DNA of 64,000 bases, from contig WBMW01004864.1 of NCBI GenBank assembly GCA_013396635.1, positions 110,886-174,885 of the forward strand. Direction: 5' to 3'. Positions within the stretch are counted from its first letter, which is position 1; the number at the start of each line of letters is the position of its first letter. Source of the stretch: Penelope pileata (lineage: Eukaryota; Chordata; Aves; Galliformes; Cracidae). Of the stretch, positions 12,126 through 23,320 are shown in pieces. The translations under genes were made by a program, and so were the position numbers. The notes under the pieces are model-generated. The model did not search any database, had not been told where the DNA came from, and saw only the letters and a program-made list of their open reading frames with translations.

Positions 12126-12140
12126 GTGTGTGTGTGTGTG
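12126..12140. repeat. (TG)n microsatellite
   Basis: Short perfect TG run of about 7 units. Confidence 0.93.
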
Positions 12141-13104
12141 CAGGGTGACCCAGCAGGGCTCGGTGAGTGCCCTCCTCCTGTGCTGCCGGTGCCAGCTGGC
12201 CGCTGCGCTGCATTTTGGGGATGCTTGGCCCTGCTGCTGAAAGAGCAAAGGAGAGATGCTGCAGGAAGGGGGTCAGCCAGCAGCCTCCAGCGCTGCCTGT
12301 GCCTCTGTTTCCCCATGTGCAAAGTCCCTTGAGAGCCATCTTTTTCCTTTGTAAAGAGCTTTTGAGTCAGGGTTAAGGAAGCCCTGAGTCTGTGCAGTGC
12401 ATCGAGGGGTGGGTGGGGTGGAAATCCTGCTCGCTGGGGCTGCCTTTTTCTTTAGGGGGATGCAGAGCGAGGGCTGGAGCAGCCTCCCCATGGGAAGGAC
12501 CCCGGCCCCGCTGTGTGATGTGGGACCACACAACGCAGCCAGTGTTACTGTGGTAACTCTACAGCACCCCGCAGAGAAGCAGAGCTGGGGAAGGGGGGGT
12601 ACTGCTTTTAAAAGGTGTTCAGGAGCCCTGCATGCTGCGTGCAGTCCACCTTCATGGTCTGCCCTTCTCAATTCCCAGATCACCGGGATCGTGTTCTCCG
12701 ATGAGCCCCTGGCTGCAGGCCACAAGGATAACAGGTGCCTCTGGGAGGGGACGAGTCAGCCCCGAAAGGCCTCCAGAATCTGGGCCAAGGGGACTTGGGA
12801 GCTGGCAGCAGGGGTTTGCAGGGGAGGGGGGGGTCACACGGGCTCCTCTGGTTTCACCCGAGGTGCCTCGGGGCCTGGTGACGCTGCACAAGGTCCCTCG
12901 CAGCAAGCACGTGGTGTCTGTCCTTGGAGAAGCAGCTTGAGCAACAGAGACAGTGCTAAAGGCCCAGCTTCATGAAATGCAGCTGGATTTGGGCTTTCCT
13001 CGGGTCCTGGAAGGGCTCAGCAGAGTGGCACAGGGCTGGGCAAGGGCTCTGTGTGTGTCCCCTCCCTGCCCGCCCCGTGGAGCTGGGGGGGGAGGAAGGG
13101 GTCT

Positions 13105-13315
13105 GCGGACGTAGATTATATCTGGCGTTAATTTCGTGATTGGAAACGGAGCAACAAAGGGAGGTGGTGCAGCGTGAGGATGGTTTAACCTTGATAAAAC
13201 AGTGATTTCACCAAGGATGATGTTCTCCCATCTATCTTCATCCATCAAGGCGCCGCTGAAATATGCTGATGAAGCCTGTGGATAGGAGTACGGTGCAGTT
13301 AAATGGGGCGTTGCA
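13105..13315. promoter_or_regulatory. AT-rich island, candidate enhancer
   Basis: Contains gtagattatatctgg, ggcgttaatttcgtgattgg, ccttgataaaacagtgatttc and gcagttaaatgg, with several CpG words. Flanks are GC-rich. Confidence 0.42.
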
Positions 13316-16094
13316 AACGCTCTCTGCACCCCCCGTGACAAGGTGCTGTTACTTACTGCCCAAATTTAGTGCAGGGCACAGCACGAGCCCTGCGTTCTGC
13401 TCCAGGCTGGGGCAGGATGCAGCCCCTCTGCAGAGGGACCAGAGGTGACAGTGGCACATCCCTTCATTTTCCCTTTGCATTCAGTGCCACCGAGAGTCGC
13501 AAGTGCAGGAGCAATAAGGACATTCAGCTTCACTGTAGAGTTGTCTTCCCTCCCCTAGCAGATGGAGCGGTTTGGTGGTGGAAGGTGTCAGCTTTGCAGG
13601 TAAGGAGGTGGTTGTGCTGCCTTGGGTTGAGCATCAGCTGGAGGATCTGCCCCGTGAAGGAGTGGGGGAGTCGGGGAATCCCAGGGCTTCGCTCTGTGCT
13701 TGGCTCCGTGCGTTTTGCCTGGATGTGCTGTGTCGGAGCAGCAGCAATTAAGCTTTATTTATATGGGGTTTCCCAGCTTGCGGGGTGGGAAGTCTCTGTA
13801 CGGGGTTTGAGCGCTGCGTGCGAACTTCTCGTCAAGTTTGGGGATTAGCAGCACGGGCCTGCGCGCCGCTGTCTTTTTTGGTCATGGATCTAAAGCAGGT
13901 TTGCTGGCTGCAGGAGGAAGTCTTAGCATAAATGTGGATAGGTCAGGGGTAAGCTGAGCCCTGTAACCCAAGCTGTTGCCGTGCCCAGCCCTCCTGGGAC
14001 CAGCTGCATTCTGCCGGGGTTACGGCATTGCATGTGGCTCCAGCTCTTCCAGTGTGCCCTGGGAGCTGCTGGTGGCATGGGGCCATCTTGGTGCTGAGGA
14101 TCCAAAGGCTGGGAGTCCTGGCCCAGTGCAGCCAGCTCATCCTGGTGCAACCACGTCTTCTTCCGAGGTGTGAGTGTTACCTGCAAGGCCTTCTTCCAGA
14201 CTCCTGCTCGCAGCAAGGTGAACGTGTCTGCAAAGCTTCCGCACTCTCCAGGGCTCTGACACAGCTCCAGAGTTCTCCTCCATAAATAACCCAGACAGGC
14301 GGATGCCTGCTGACGGACAAGACAGACGGTGAAGGATGGAGAGCTCTCCCTGGACCTGAAGGGTGGCTGCTGCAGGACGTGCCCACCCGGTGAGTGCGAG
14401 GCCACCTCGTCCTGCTGCAGGGAGGACAGAGGCTCAGCTTCGGTTCAGGCACCAGCCAGGCTCCAGCTTTGCCCTTCTGGGCATCCTGCTCTGTGCCAAC
14501 CCTGGCCTTGTCCGCTGTCGCTTGGGGTGCCCCTCGGCTGCAGCAAGACCATCCCCAGCTCACCTGCCTCAACGACACAGATACTGCATGAGCTTTCAGC
14601 CTCAGGTCTTCTCCATCCCACCAGCAAACTCAATATTTATCAGTAGCTCCAGCTTCGTGACTGCCTCGCACAGGAATCGTGCGTGACCCTGGAGCTGGGC
14701 ATCAGGATGGGCTGGTGCAGGGCACAGCGAGCCAGCTCACAGCAAAGCTGTTTTTTCCCACCCCTCAGCCTCCTGTGTTCCCATTCTCCCATTGCTGCTT
14801 CGACTCCTGATGCATTTGGGAGCATTTGGGGGGAAAAAAAAAAAGAAAAAAAAAAAAAGTTGACAAAAGAAATGAATTATGCATAAGGAATTAATTTCCT
14901 TGATGAATAGGGACTTACAAACTCAAGTGCCATTCGCTTTCAAGGGATGCTTGGGGGAGTGGGGGGAGGGCATAAAAGCTGAGGATGGAAGGAAGGGTGA
15001 GAGGCTGAGCCTGGGAGTGTTCCTGGCCTTTGAGTGGACTTCTGGAAACAGCCCTGGGTCATTTAAACCATATGATGTGTCCCATATTCCCACCATCGTG
15101 TGGGATTCTTCGCTGGGGAGGAAATCAGGGTGGTGAACAGCCAGCAAATCTGGCAATGCATCTGACAGTGAGTCCCATCCTTTGCTCAGAAGAGGAAGAA
15201 AAAAGGGGCAGATGGGCATTCTGCTGTTTTAGTAAGTGGGGAAACTGAGGCACGTGTGTACATGGGACTTGTTGAGACCAGGTGTGGGTCAGGAGCCATT
15301 ACAGGAGCGGTGCTCTGGGCTCCTGTGTTCCAGAGGTTTGCCTCGTTTCCTTTGGGTGCCCTTCCCTCCTGGGTGCTGCTGTGTCCTGGGAGCAGCACCA
15401 GCAGCTGGAAGCCCTAAAAGTGCTGGAGTGAAGATGCTGAAGAAGAGCCACCTGGAAACTTCGTCCAGCCAGAAAAAATTGCCCCAAACCCAAGCAGAAA
15501 GCTGGAACTCCTGATGGGGAGAGCGTATCCGTCACCCCCAGCTGTCGATGAGCTCTTGTGCTGTGTGTTGGTGTGGGCAGGAGGAGGTCTCTCGTGCTGG
15601 AGTGCTGGGACAGGTCAGGATTTGGAAGGGAGGTCAGCTTTGATGGCAGTCGCTTTGGGATTGGGAAGCATTCCACCTTGCAAAGCATCAGGGGCGTTGA
15701 AGGAGATTGTGTCCTGCCTGTTGCCCTGGCTGATGCGTTGGGGAAGAGGGGGGTGAGGAGGCACGGAGCAGAGCTGTGCTGGACCCTGAAGTCATCCCAG
15801 GATGGAGCAGAGTTAATGCTGGGAGGGCCAGCGGCCCCATCTGCCTTGAGGTCTGGTTTCTCAAACCTCAGCATCACCAGATCATCCTGGGCACGAGCGG
15901 GGCTCCCTGGCTGCATGGGCTGACGGCAGGGGCTCGCGGGCCCTGGTGGGGCGGTTTGGCCTCCTCTTTTCTTTCCCTTCCCCATCTCCCCCACCCCTTG
16001 GCTTTCCCAAGCGCAGGGCAAAGGGGAGCCGTGGGAAGGGGGCTGTGGAAGCTGTCGCTTTGCATTGAGCGGATGGGGAAAGGTCTCTACCTGC
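13316..16094. other. GC-rich intron, nothing recognised
   Basis: Only the interrupted A-run at 14836-14858 followed by gaattatgcataaggaattaatttcc (about 14872-14899), a possible small element. Confidence 0.55.
14836..14858. repeat. Interrupted A-run
   Basis: A-rich low-complexity run interrupted once by g. Confidence 0.85.
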
Positions 16095-16290
16095 CTTATT
16101 TTGTCCCTTTTGCTGTCAGTGCTGACAGTGCTCATGTTTATTTCATCTGGCGTGGCGGCTGTCTCGTTTCCCTATCCTCCGATGTCATTAGCGCGCCGAG
16201 AGCGGGCCCTGCAGTGCTCAGCCTAATGAATTCCGCTGTGGCTCTTCTCTCCCCACCTCGTTACCAAAGCTCAAGGTGTCAAATTAAACC
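16095..16290. promoter_or_regulatory. Island with inverted MEIS/PREP half-sites
   Basis: CTGTCAGTGCTGACAG at 16113-16128 is a perfect inverted repeat of the TALE half-site TGACAG with a four-base centre. It is followed by catgtttatttcatc, atgtcattagcgcgcc, cctaatgaattcc and gtcaaattaaac. Confidence 0.48.
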
Positions 16291-18929
16291 CGGCCTGGGA
16301 AAGGAGAGCGAGAACAAGGCGAAAGAGGAGGCGGGGAGGGGAGAAGGAGGGCACTGGGTGTTGTGGGGGTTCGTCTCCTTCTAGGGTTTCCCATTTTCCA
16401 GCTGTTTTTAAGCCGTTTCCTGGGGTTTCTCCTTGAGGCCGGGCTTGGTGGGGACATTGTCCTTGGCCCTGGATGTGCTCCGGATGGGGACAACATTAGT
16501 GGCAGCACTGTAAGCCAGATGTGGACGTTTTTGGGCCACACTTTGCAGTTTTTTGGCGTTTCCTGGCTCACCCAGCCCTTCAGCTGCGGTGGGCACGCTG
16601 AGATGGGATCAGAGCGTGTCACTGGGGCCAGCACCCTTTGCAGGGCCATTCCCCAAAACAGGGCGGGCTGGAAGCCGTGCTGAGGGGTGCTGGGCTCCTG
16701 TGGGGTGTGGAGGAGCAGAGCAGGGGCCTGCAGGTTTTCCAGGATGTTTGGAAGCCCTTTGCTGCTTGGATTTGGTGTCTGGGTGCTTGGTACACTCTGG
16801 GGCCTGTGCTGTGGCCTGTGACAGCAGCTGAGAGCCACGTTGCTGCATCCTGGCTGTGCCTTCTGTTTATTTTGATCATTCTCACTCTGTTTCCATGCTG
16901 TGTGCCTCCCCGGGCCCTCATGGCAGAGCGAGGGGCTGCAGGCCCAGCCTGGAGGACTTGCTGTGGGAGTGGAGGCCTCCTCACAGCAGCAGGCCTCGTC
17001 CCTGCCTGGTTCTGTAGGTGTGACCTCGGCAGGCAGAGAAAACGTGTCCATGGGGCTCTTCCCCTCTCCAGTCCCAGCCTGGAGCTGCAGCTGGTGGCAG
17101 GAGGAGGCTCGTTCGCTCTTTAAATCCTAGAGAGGAGCAGCGGCAGGGAGCCAGCCGCTGTGCTCAGCTCTGCCTGCCCGAGCCAGCTGTGTTTCGTTAG
17201 CTGTCCTCTCGCGGGGCTGCGGCCTTGCTGGGGCTCGGCTGCACCGCCCTGGGCTCCGAGGGCGGCTGCTGGCAGGAGATGAAGACCCCGGCCCTGCCTC
17301 CAGCTACATGGAGTGCTCGGGCAGGCTCAGAATGGGAGGAAGAAGATGAGGAGGAGGACGTGGCGCTGCCCATCTCCACGCAAGCCGCTGGTGGCATTCA
17401 GGTGGGTGTGCTCAGGCCAGGACCCCCAGGCTGCTGTCACCAGCCCCGGGGACGCTGGTGGTGGCTTTTAACCCTACACGGGCGGCTGGGACACAGCTGG
17501 GTGCGACAGGAGGTGAGGAGCAATTTCACGTGCAATTGGAACTGCAAAGGGAGAGTGGAGGGAGCCGCGATTTAATCACCTCGGCTGGCCGTGGGCCAAG
17601 ACCACCAAGGTTAAAACACCTCTCTGTTGCAGGAGATGCCAGGGGAGTATTAATTGTCATAATTCATCAAGCACTTGGCACCAGGTGGCGTGCTGTCCTG
17701 GCACTCCGGGTTGCGGTCAGCGTTGGGTGGGGATTTTGGACGGTTAGGAGATTTTCCTGGGATGCCCCTCTGGCTGGCCCCACTTGCTTCTCAAGAAGGC
17801 CTTGGTGCCAGGGAGGCTGCAGGGATGGGATGTCCCTCTGCTGTGGCAGCTTGCTGGCTGGGACATCTGGCACGGCCCCAGGGTGCTCCCTGGGTGTGCC
17901 AGGGTGGACCAGTATGGCAGAGAGGTCTGGAGAGGAGTTAAGTGATGTGAACGCTTGTTAAAGGGACAGTCTGTGATCAAACAGGAATGTTTTCCCTGCA
18001 GTACCCTTTAAAAAAATAAAGGAGAAAGAAATGCAAGTGTCTCCTTTGTTACAACTCTTTGGTTAGAGGCTCAGCCTGTTGAAAGAACGATTCCCTGCTC
18101 AGCAGAAAGGGGTGAGCGTAGCCCAAAATGAACTCAGTGTGAGTATCAGTCTGTTACATGGAGATACTGCCACTTTTCCCAACCATGGGAGGCACTGAAA
18201 TGCAGCCAAGTCATCTTGATTTAAGCAGTTTATATTGTGTTCTCTGTCTGCTGGAGGTAGTGTGGCTGTCTCTTTGTCCCCTGAAGACCTGGGAAACGAA
18301 GGGCTCGTGTGACCTGAACGTTTGTTGGGAAAGCAGGAAGCTGCTGGGTGGAAAGCACCTCCGTGACATGGGGTTCTCCAGGTGCTTCGGGATGACTGTG
18401 CCAGCTCGACTGATGGTGCACAGAGCCCAGGAGGCTGAAGAAGGTGGAAAGAGCAAAAAGCAACACGAGTAAAGGGGACCTTTCCCCAGCGTCCCCACCA
18501 AACCCAGGAAGCGAGCAGGGAGAGAGCTGGGTGATGCTCACTGCAGGGGTAGGAGCTGGCTTACCCAGCCATCAGCTTCTCTTTTGCTTTGGATCTTAGG
18601 AGCAGTGTTTGTACTCAGTAACTCTTAGTGGAACATTTGCTGGCTCTGCTGTGATTCCTGTTAATGCTGGAGGATGATTGTGAGATCCTCCTCGTTAGCA
18701 CAGCGATGTGGTGCTCCGCTTCCCAGCTACCTGCCTCAGGGAACACGGGGTCATGGCACTCAGCAGAGCTGGGTGCAGAAGTGCAGAGCTTCTTCTGTGG
18801 TAGGAGACAGGGCACCCAGCAGCGTGCCTCAGTTTCCCCATCGTTGCAGAGGTTGATGTGTGTTTGCTGTGGCTCTGGAGTACAGCACGAGTTCATTCAA
18901 GCACTTTGAAGTCCTCTGATGAAAAGCAC
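16291..18929. other. GC-rich intron, nothing beyond the listed short island
   Basis: No repeat; long open frames on both strands are compositional. Confidence 0.55.
17565..17690. promoter_or_regulatory. Short AT-rich island
   Basis: gcgatttaatcacc, ggttaaaacacc, and gtattaattgtcataattcatcaagcac. Candidate element. Confidence 0.38.
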
Positions 18930-19150
18930 TGCAGAAGGACGAGGGCTTATTAATTGTTGTTGAGAATATCTGTCAATCCAGCTCGAGGAGCTGCTTGCTC
19001 AATTTCTGCTCTTCTCCGTCTAGGAGGTAGTGACAGTATTGAGACAATTGGAATGGGGCTGTCATTCTCATGGAAATCAGTCCTGCGGGCTAAAATCTTC
19101 CTCGTTTATTGGAGCTGTATATTCGAGCTGTGATGAGAAATAGCTGTCCT
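18930..19150. promoter_or_regulatory. Island with PBX-MEIS-like decamer and two further TGACAG sites
   Basis: CTGTCAATCC (18970-18979) differs by one base from the complement of the PBX-MEIS/PREP decamer TGATTGACAG. TGACAG follows at 19031-19036 and CTGTCA at 19059-19064, with ttattaattg and gacaattgg between or beside them. Confidence 0.5.
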
Positions 19151-20914
19151 GGTATGTCCCCGTGGAGACGTGGCCAGCTTTTGTTTTCAAGCACAGCTGA
19201 AGCCACAAATGTGTAGATGATTTTGTTGGTGGTGGCCTTCATTTTCCAGGAACTTTCTGCTCTTCTGCCCTCTTTTCCCTGACAGTGAAGGACAGAAGAG
19301 CTGCTGGCTGGGTTTGGCTGCTTGGCTTTCTCGTTGACACCAGCACATGGCAGGCTTGAAAGCCACAAGTGTTAACAGGGAGCTGTCATCGGCTGTGTGC
19401 AGAACTGGTGGCTCTTGGGGGTGATGGGCTCGTGCTTGACTCATACCCAGGCTCAGTTACCTGGAAAAATTGTGTTTTAGAGCTCTGGAGGGGCTCCTCT
19501 GTAGGCATGCTGTATCTCAGAGGCTTCTGCAGTCCTTGGAGCAGGCTCCCATGCGATGCACTTGGGCTCCGGCGCGGTGCCCGCCGCTGTTGAGCTGATG
19601 GGTCGCTGCCAGCCCAGATGGTCCGTGGGCCAGATTTCCTTGGCTGGTCAGCTATCAGCAAACCAAACGGTGACGGCTTGTATGTCCTACAGCAACTCCA
19701 TCTGGCAGAGCAGAGGCGGCATCCCAGCTGTCTGAGCGTGACGTCAGGAATCACCCGTGGAGCCGCTCTGCGGGTCTGTAGCTCTGGTTGAGGCTCTGTG
19801 CTTTCTGTATCCTTCTGACAAAGCTTTTGGTGGGCTCTGGTCTCCCCGGCCTGACCTGGTGCGGACATCTCCCTTCGCTTTGCAGGTGGGAGAGGTTTGG
19901 GGTATATGATTGTCCTCCAGTGAGTATGCATCCGTCTGGCCCAGCAGGAGAAGGGCAGAGCATCTCCCTTCACCCTCCTTGACCCTCAAGACGGGATAAG
20001 GATACCCTCTATAATTCCCTTTGAGCCTAAACCCCTGCTGTGCTGTGGGCCCATTGCCATCCTGCTAATTAGGTGTGTGCTGGAGCCATGATTAACCTCT
20101 CAGCTGTCTCCTGGCTCCGTTCACATGCATCATGGGGTCCATTGCTGCGTGCACAGCTCTGCAGGACAGGTGCTTGGGGCGGTGATTGCCAAAGCAGAGC
20201 TGGCCACGGGGTGTGGATCTCCTTGTTTGGGGTGCTGCCCCAAGAGCCTTTTGCTTACGACCTGAGGAGGGAGATGCAGGATCCTGCTGGTGATGGTGGA
20301 AGGAACTATCAGGGGATGAAAAGCTTTTTCTCTCTTAGGACATCATCGCCTACTCTTCCACCTTGGCCAAGGGCTGTAGGGCTGATGTGACTGATAGGGT
20401 TTGACCACTTCTGATGAGTTGGCTTGTCTCGCTGAACGCAAAGCAGCCCAAAGTGGATTTGCTGCTGGGAGATGGGCGTTTTTGATGGAGTGTCTCGTGG
20501 TTTGTAAGCATGGAGTTCTCCATGCTCCAGCGTTAGGCACGTGGGCGGTGGGAGTGCAGCGTCTCCAGCACCATGGAGACCTGGCTGCCCTCAGGCACCG
20601 CGTGTAGGTGGGTATTGACCCACAGGGCTCAGCTGAAGGGCCTCCTCCCTCCTCCTGGCTGGATGCTGCCTTGCCACTGTGCATCCGCTGCTCTGTGGGG
20701 GCTCCTCCTGCCCCCATGAGCATGGGGGCCAGAGTGGGATCTCCCAAACTCATCCCTTTGCCATGTGAGCATCCCGAGGAGCTGTCTCCTTCAGCCCAGC
20801 TCTGTCCTGCTCCTCTGCCGTGACACCTAGCATCTTTCTGGCCAATGAGTTCGGCAGTGCCAGGCTGGGCTTTCTTGCCAGTGTGGCAACAGCCACAGCT
20901 CCCAGCTTGTTAGA
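19151..20914. other. Intron, nothing recognised
   Basis: No repeat, motif cluster or exon seen. Confidence 0.55.
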
Positions 20915-21075
20915 CTGAAAGAATGTGCCGTTTTAATTAATGATATGTAAATATCCTTGAATGGGCCGCATTTGCATATTAAGAGAGATTTGCGGAATCT
21001 GCGGAGTAATATATTTTAATTAAGGATTAATTAAAAATAATGGGAATTTCATTTCGCCTGGCAGAATCCGTTTAG
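20915..21075. promoter_or_regulatory. Dense homeodomain/POU island
   Basis: gttttaattaatgatatgtaaatatcc, a perfect octamer ATTTGCAT (20970-20977), and ttttaattaaggattaatt near 21013-21031. This is one of the densest TAATTA clusters in the window. Confidence 0.55.
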
Positions 21076-21239
21076 ATCTTAGCACACGTCTGCTCGGGAG
21101 CCTGGTCTGAGCGCGCTGCCGGGGCTGCGACCGGGTACGGTGCTGGTCCTCCCCGGGCAGGTCCTGGACCTGGCAGCAGAGCTGACAGCGGGGTGAGAGG
21201 CCGGGCCCCTCCGCCACACTGCCCGGCTGCGGGTTTTCG

Positions 21240-21450
21240 GGCTGTTTTTTGATATTCTTTATGGCAAAATAAGCAAATGGCTGTGAGACACGGAACACTA
21301 GTTGTGTTGGCAATTATGTTAATAGCATGCTATTAGGCTATGATTCTATATGAGCAATTGGGGAGAAGAAATGCCTTACTGAGAGAGAATGATACAACAG
21401 ACGTCTGTCTTATTGATATAGCTCCAGAGGAGCTTTCTGCGTAATTACAC
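21240..21450. promoter_or_regulatory. AT-rich island with two perfect palindromes
   Basis: TAATAGCATGCTATTA (21320-21335, 16 bases) and ACAGACGTCTGT (21397-21408, 12 bases) are both perfect palindromes; caattatg, gagcaattgg and gcgtaattacac surround them. Confidence 0.52.
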
Positions 21451-21894
21451 TCGGCCACTTTTCAGAGGTGGGGGAGAGGCTGCGGCCAGGGGATGGGAGC
21501 GCGGCCCCCAGGGCTGGCCCTGAGGCAGGGATGCTCCTGGCTGCCCTTGCAGTGCTGCCAGCAGGGATTTGGTACCCAGCGGTGACGCTGAGCATCCTCT
21601 GCAGGCTTTGGGTCACATGGGTCGGGCTGGCAGGATGGGTCCTGCCATCGGTGGCCCGGTGGCTGCTGGAGGGCTTGGCAAACCTGGACAGGACCCCAGG
21701 GCTTGGTTGTAGTGATGGAGAGCATCAGTAGGGAACCTCACAGTGTCCTGGGCACAGCTGACGTGTCTGGGTGGCACTGGCAGGCAGGTGGAGGTGGCAG
21801 TGGGGTTGGTGAAGAGGCTGTGAGATGGGTGGGAAGGAGAGCAGGGCAGGTGAGGGTGCTGGTCCCTCCATCCCGCCTGCGTTTTCCCGATGCT

Positions 21895-22060
21895 GAGCTT
21901 CCTGCAGCGTATCGAATGCAAATGGAGAAAATGCAGTTTGTGGTAAGTGTCCGCTAATAAATAACCTCAGAGTCTTCTCCCTATCAGGCGGTGACATCCT
22001 GCATTTCTCTTCCTCGCCGCACCAGCCCAAGACATTAATGATGTGGTGCTCCTTACGGGA
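21895..22060. promoter_or_regulatory. Island with POU octamer
   Basis: ATGCAAAT (21916-21923) is a perfect octamer; gctaataaataacc and gacattaatgatg follow. Confidence 0.42.
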
Positions 22061-22204
22061 TGTGCTGTCCATGCTAAGCATCTCCGGGCTCACAAAATGG
22101 TGGGGAGAGGGCCCGGCCCCGCTCCTGCAGCCCCGGGCAGAAAGGTCAGCGCTGTCCCCGCGTCCCCCCGCCCCGCAGAGCCGCCTGCCCCGGCTCCTGG
22201 TCGC

Positions 22205-22360
22205 TGGAGGATTTCATTAACTGAATGAAGTAAAAAATAATCAATTTCAGATGTTCCCAGTGTTTGTGGTAATGGTCTCTCTAACCATTCTGATTAGCCG
22301 AGTGAAATGGAATTTTTCTTTTAAATTACAGCGCGCTGACATTAAATATAGGCAAACTTT
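22205..22360. promoter_or_regulatory. AT-rich island, candidate enhancer
   Basis: atttcattaactgaatg, aaaaataatcaatttc, tctgattagccg, ttttaaattacag and gacattaaatatagg. It probably forms one element cluster with 21895-22060. Confidence 0.45.
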
Positions 22361-23099
22361 GTGTGTGCAGGGGGAGGGGACCGGCTTTTTGCATTCATCC
22401 TCGCCCTTCTCCCTCCCTCCCCAGCCTCTGCCTTATCTCGCCATCTCCCCCTCCCCAGCCCTGCTGAAATCCCCAGTGACTTCTTCCTGCTGTGCTTTTT
22501 CCCTCTGCTCGGTGAAACGTTTCTGGAGGTCTGGGGTCCAGTGGATTGTTTTCTTCCTTTTTTCATTTTCCTGCTGTTTTTTTGGGCCCAGCCAGGAGCC
22601 ACGAGGCGGGCTCTTCCTCCTTGACCGCACGGTTTTGCTGTGTCCCCTTTGGCTTTGAGGTTCCCTTCCCTCAATAGCAGGGCCGTGTATTTGGGATGGG
22701 GCTGGGGCCGCATCCCCGGTGCTGCAGCCCTTCTCCCACCCTCCCCAGAGCCCGATCCCAGCTCGGCAGGGCTCACCCAGTCCCACCTCCCCACGCCATC
22801 CTTCGTCTCACCAGCTCAAATTCACTCGACCCCAAACAAGCCTGCGGTGGCTTCTCCATTATTAATATTTTTTCCTTGTTATTTATTTTTCATGCATCCT
22901 TCACGCCTCCCCCGGTCGGCGCACGGCCGCGGCCTCGCCGTGCTGCCTGCCCGCTCCGTGCCGAGCCTGCTGCTTGCACTTCTCCTTTTGATAAGCTGTC
23001 ATCCCCCGGCCCTGCGCGGGGATTTGATCAGAGCGCTCTCTCGACCCCGTGGAAGACATTAAACACCCTCCCAGACCCTTTCCTCTGTCTCCATCTCTG
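22361..23099. other. Pyrimidine-rich and CpG-bearing intron
   Basis: C/T-rich sequence, with a CpG-rich stretch at about 22905-23050 (ggtcggcgcacggccgcggcc). No exon recognised. Confidence 0.5.
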
Positions 23100-23320
23100 A
23101 ACCTTTCACTCTCCTTTAATGAGAATTTCTCCTAATTATTTCAGTGGCTGCAGCACGGGGACCGCAGTGTAGTTAGATCTTGATACCGGGACGTGACTGT
23201 TATGCTGATAAAGGCAAAAGATCAATAATTTAGGCCCTAGCGTTAATGGCAGAGCTGAGAGCTTAAGTGTCTGTATTCAGGTTTAGTCCTGAAGGTTCCT
23301 GGAGTATTAATGATTTCCAG
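23100..23320. promoter_or_regulatory. AT-rich island, candidate enhancer
   Basis: ctttaatgagaatttc, cctaattatttc, gctgataaagg (GATA-like), gatcaataatttagg, gcgttaatgg and gtattaatgattt in 200 bases. Confidence 0.48.

Larger units (their letters stand above)
11166..13104. other. GC-rich intron, nothing beyond the listed TG repeat and short island
   Basis: G-runs near 12052-12059 and 12828-12834. No repeats or exons seen. Confidence 0.55.
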
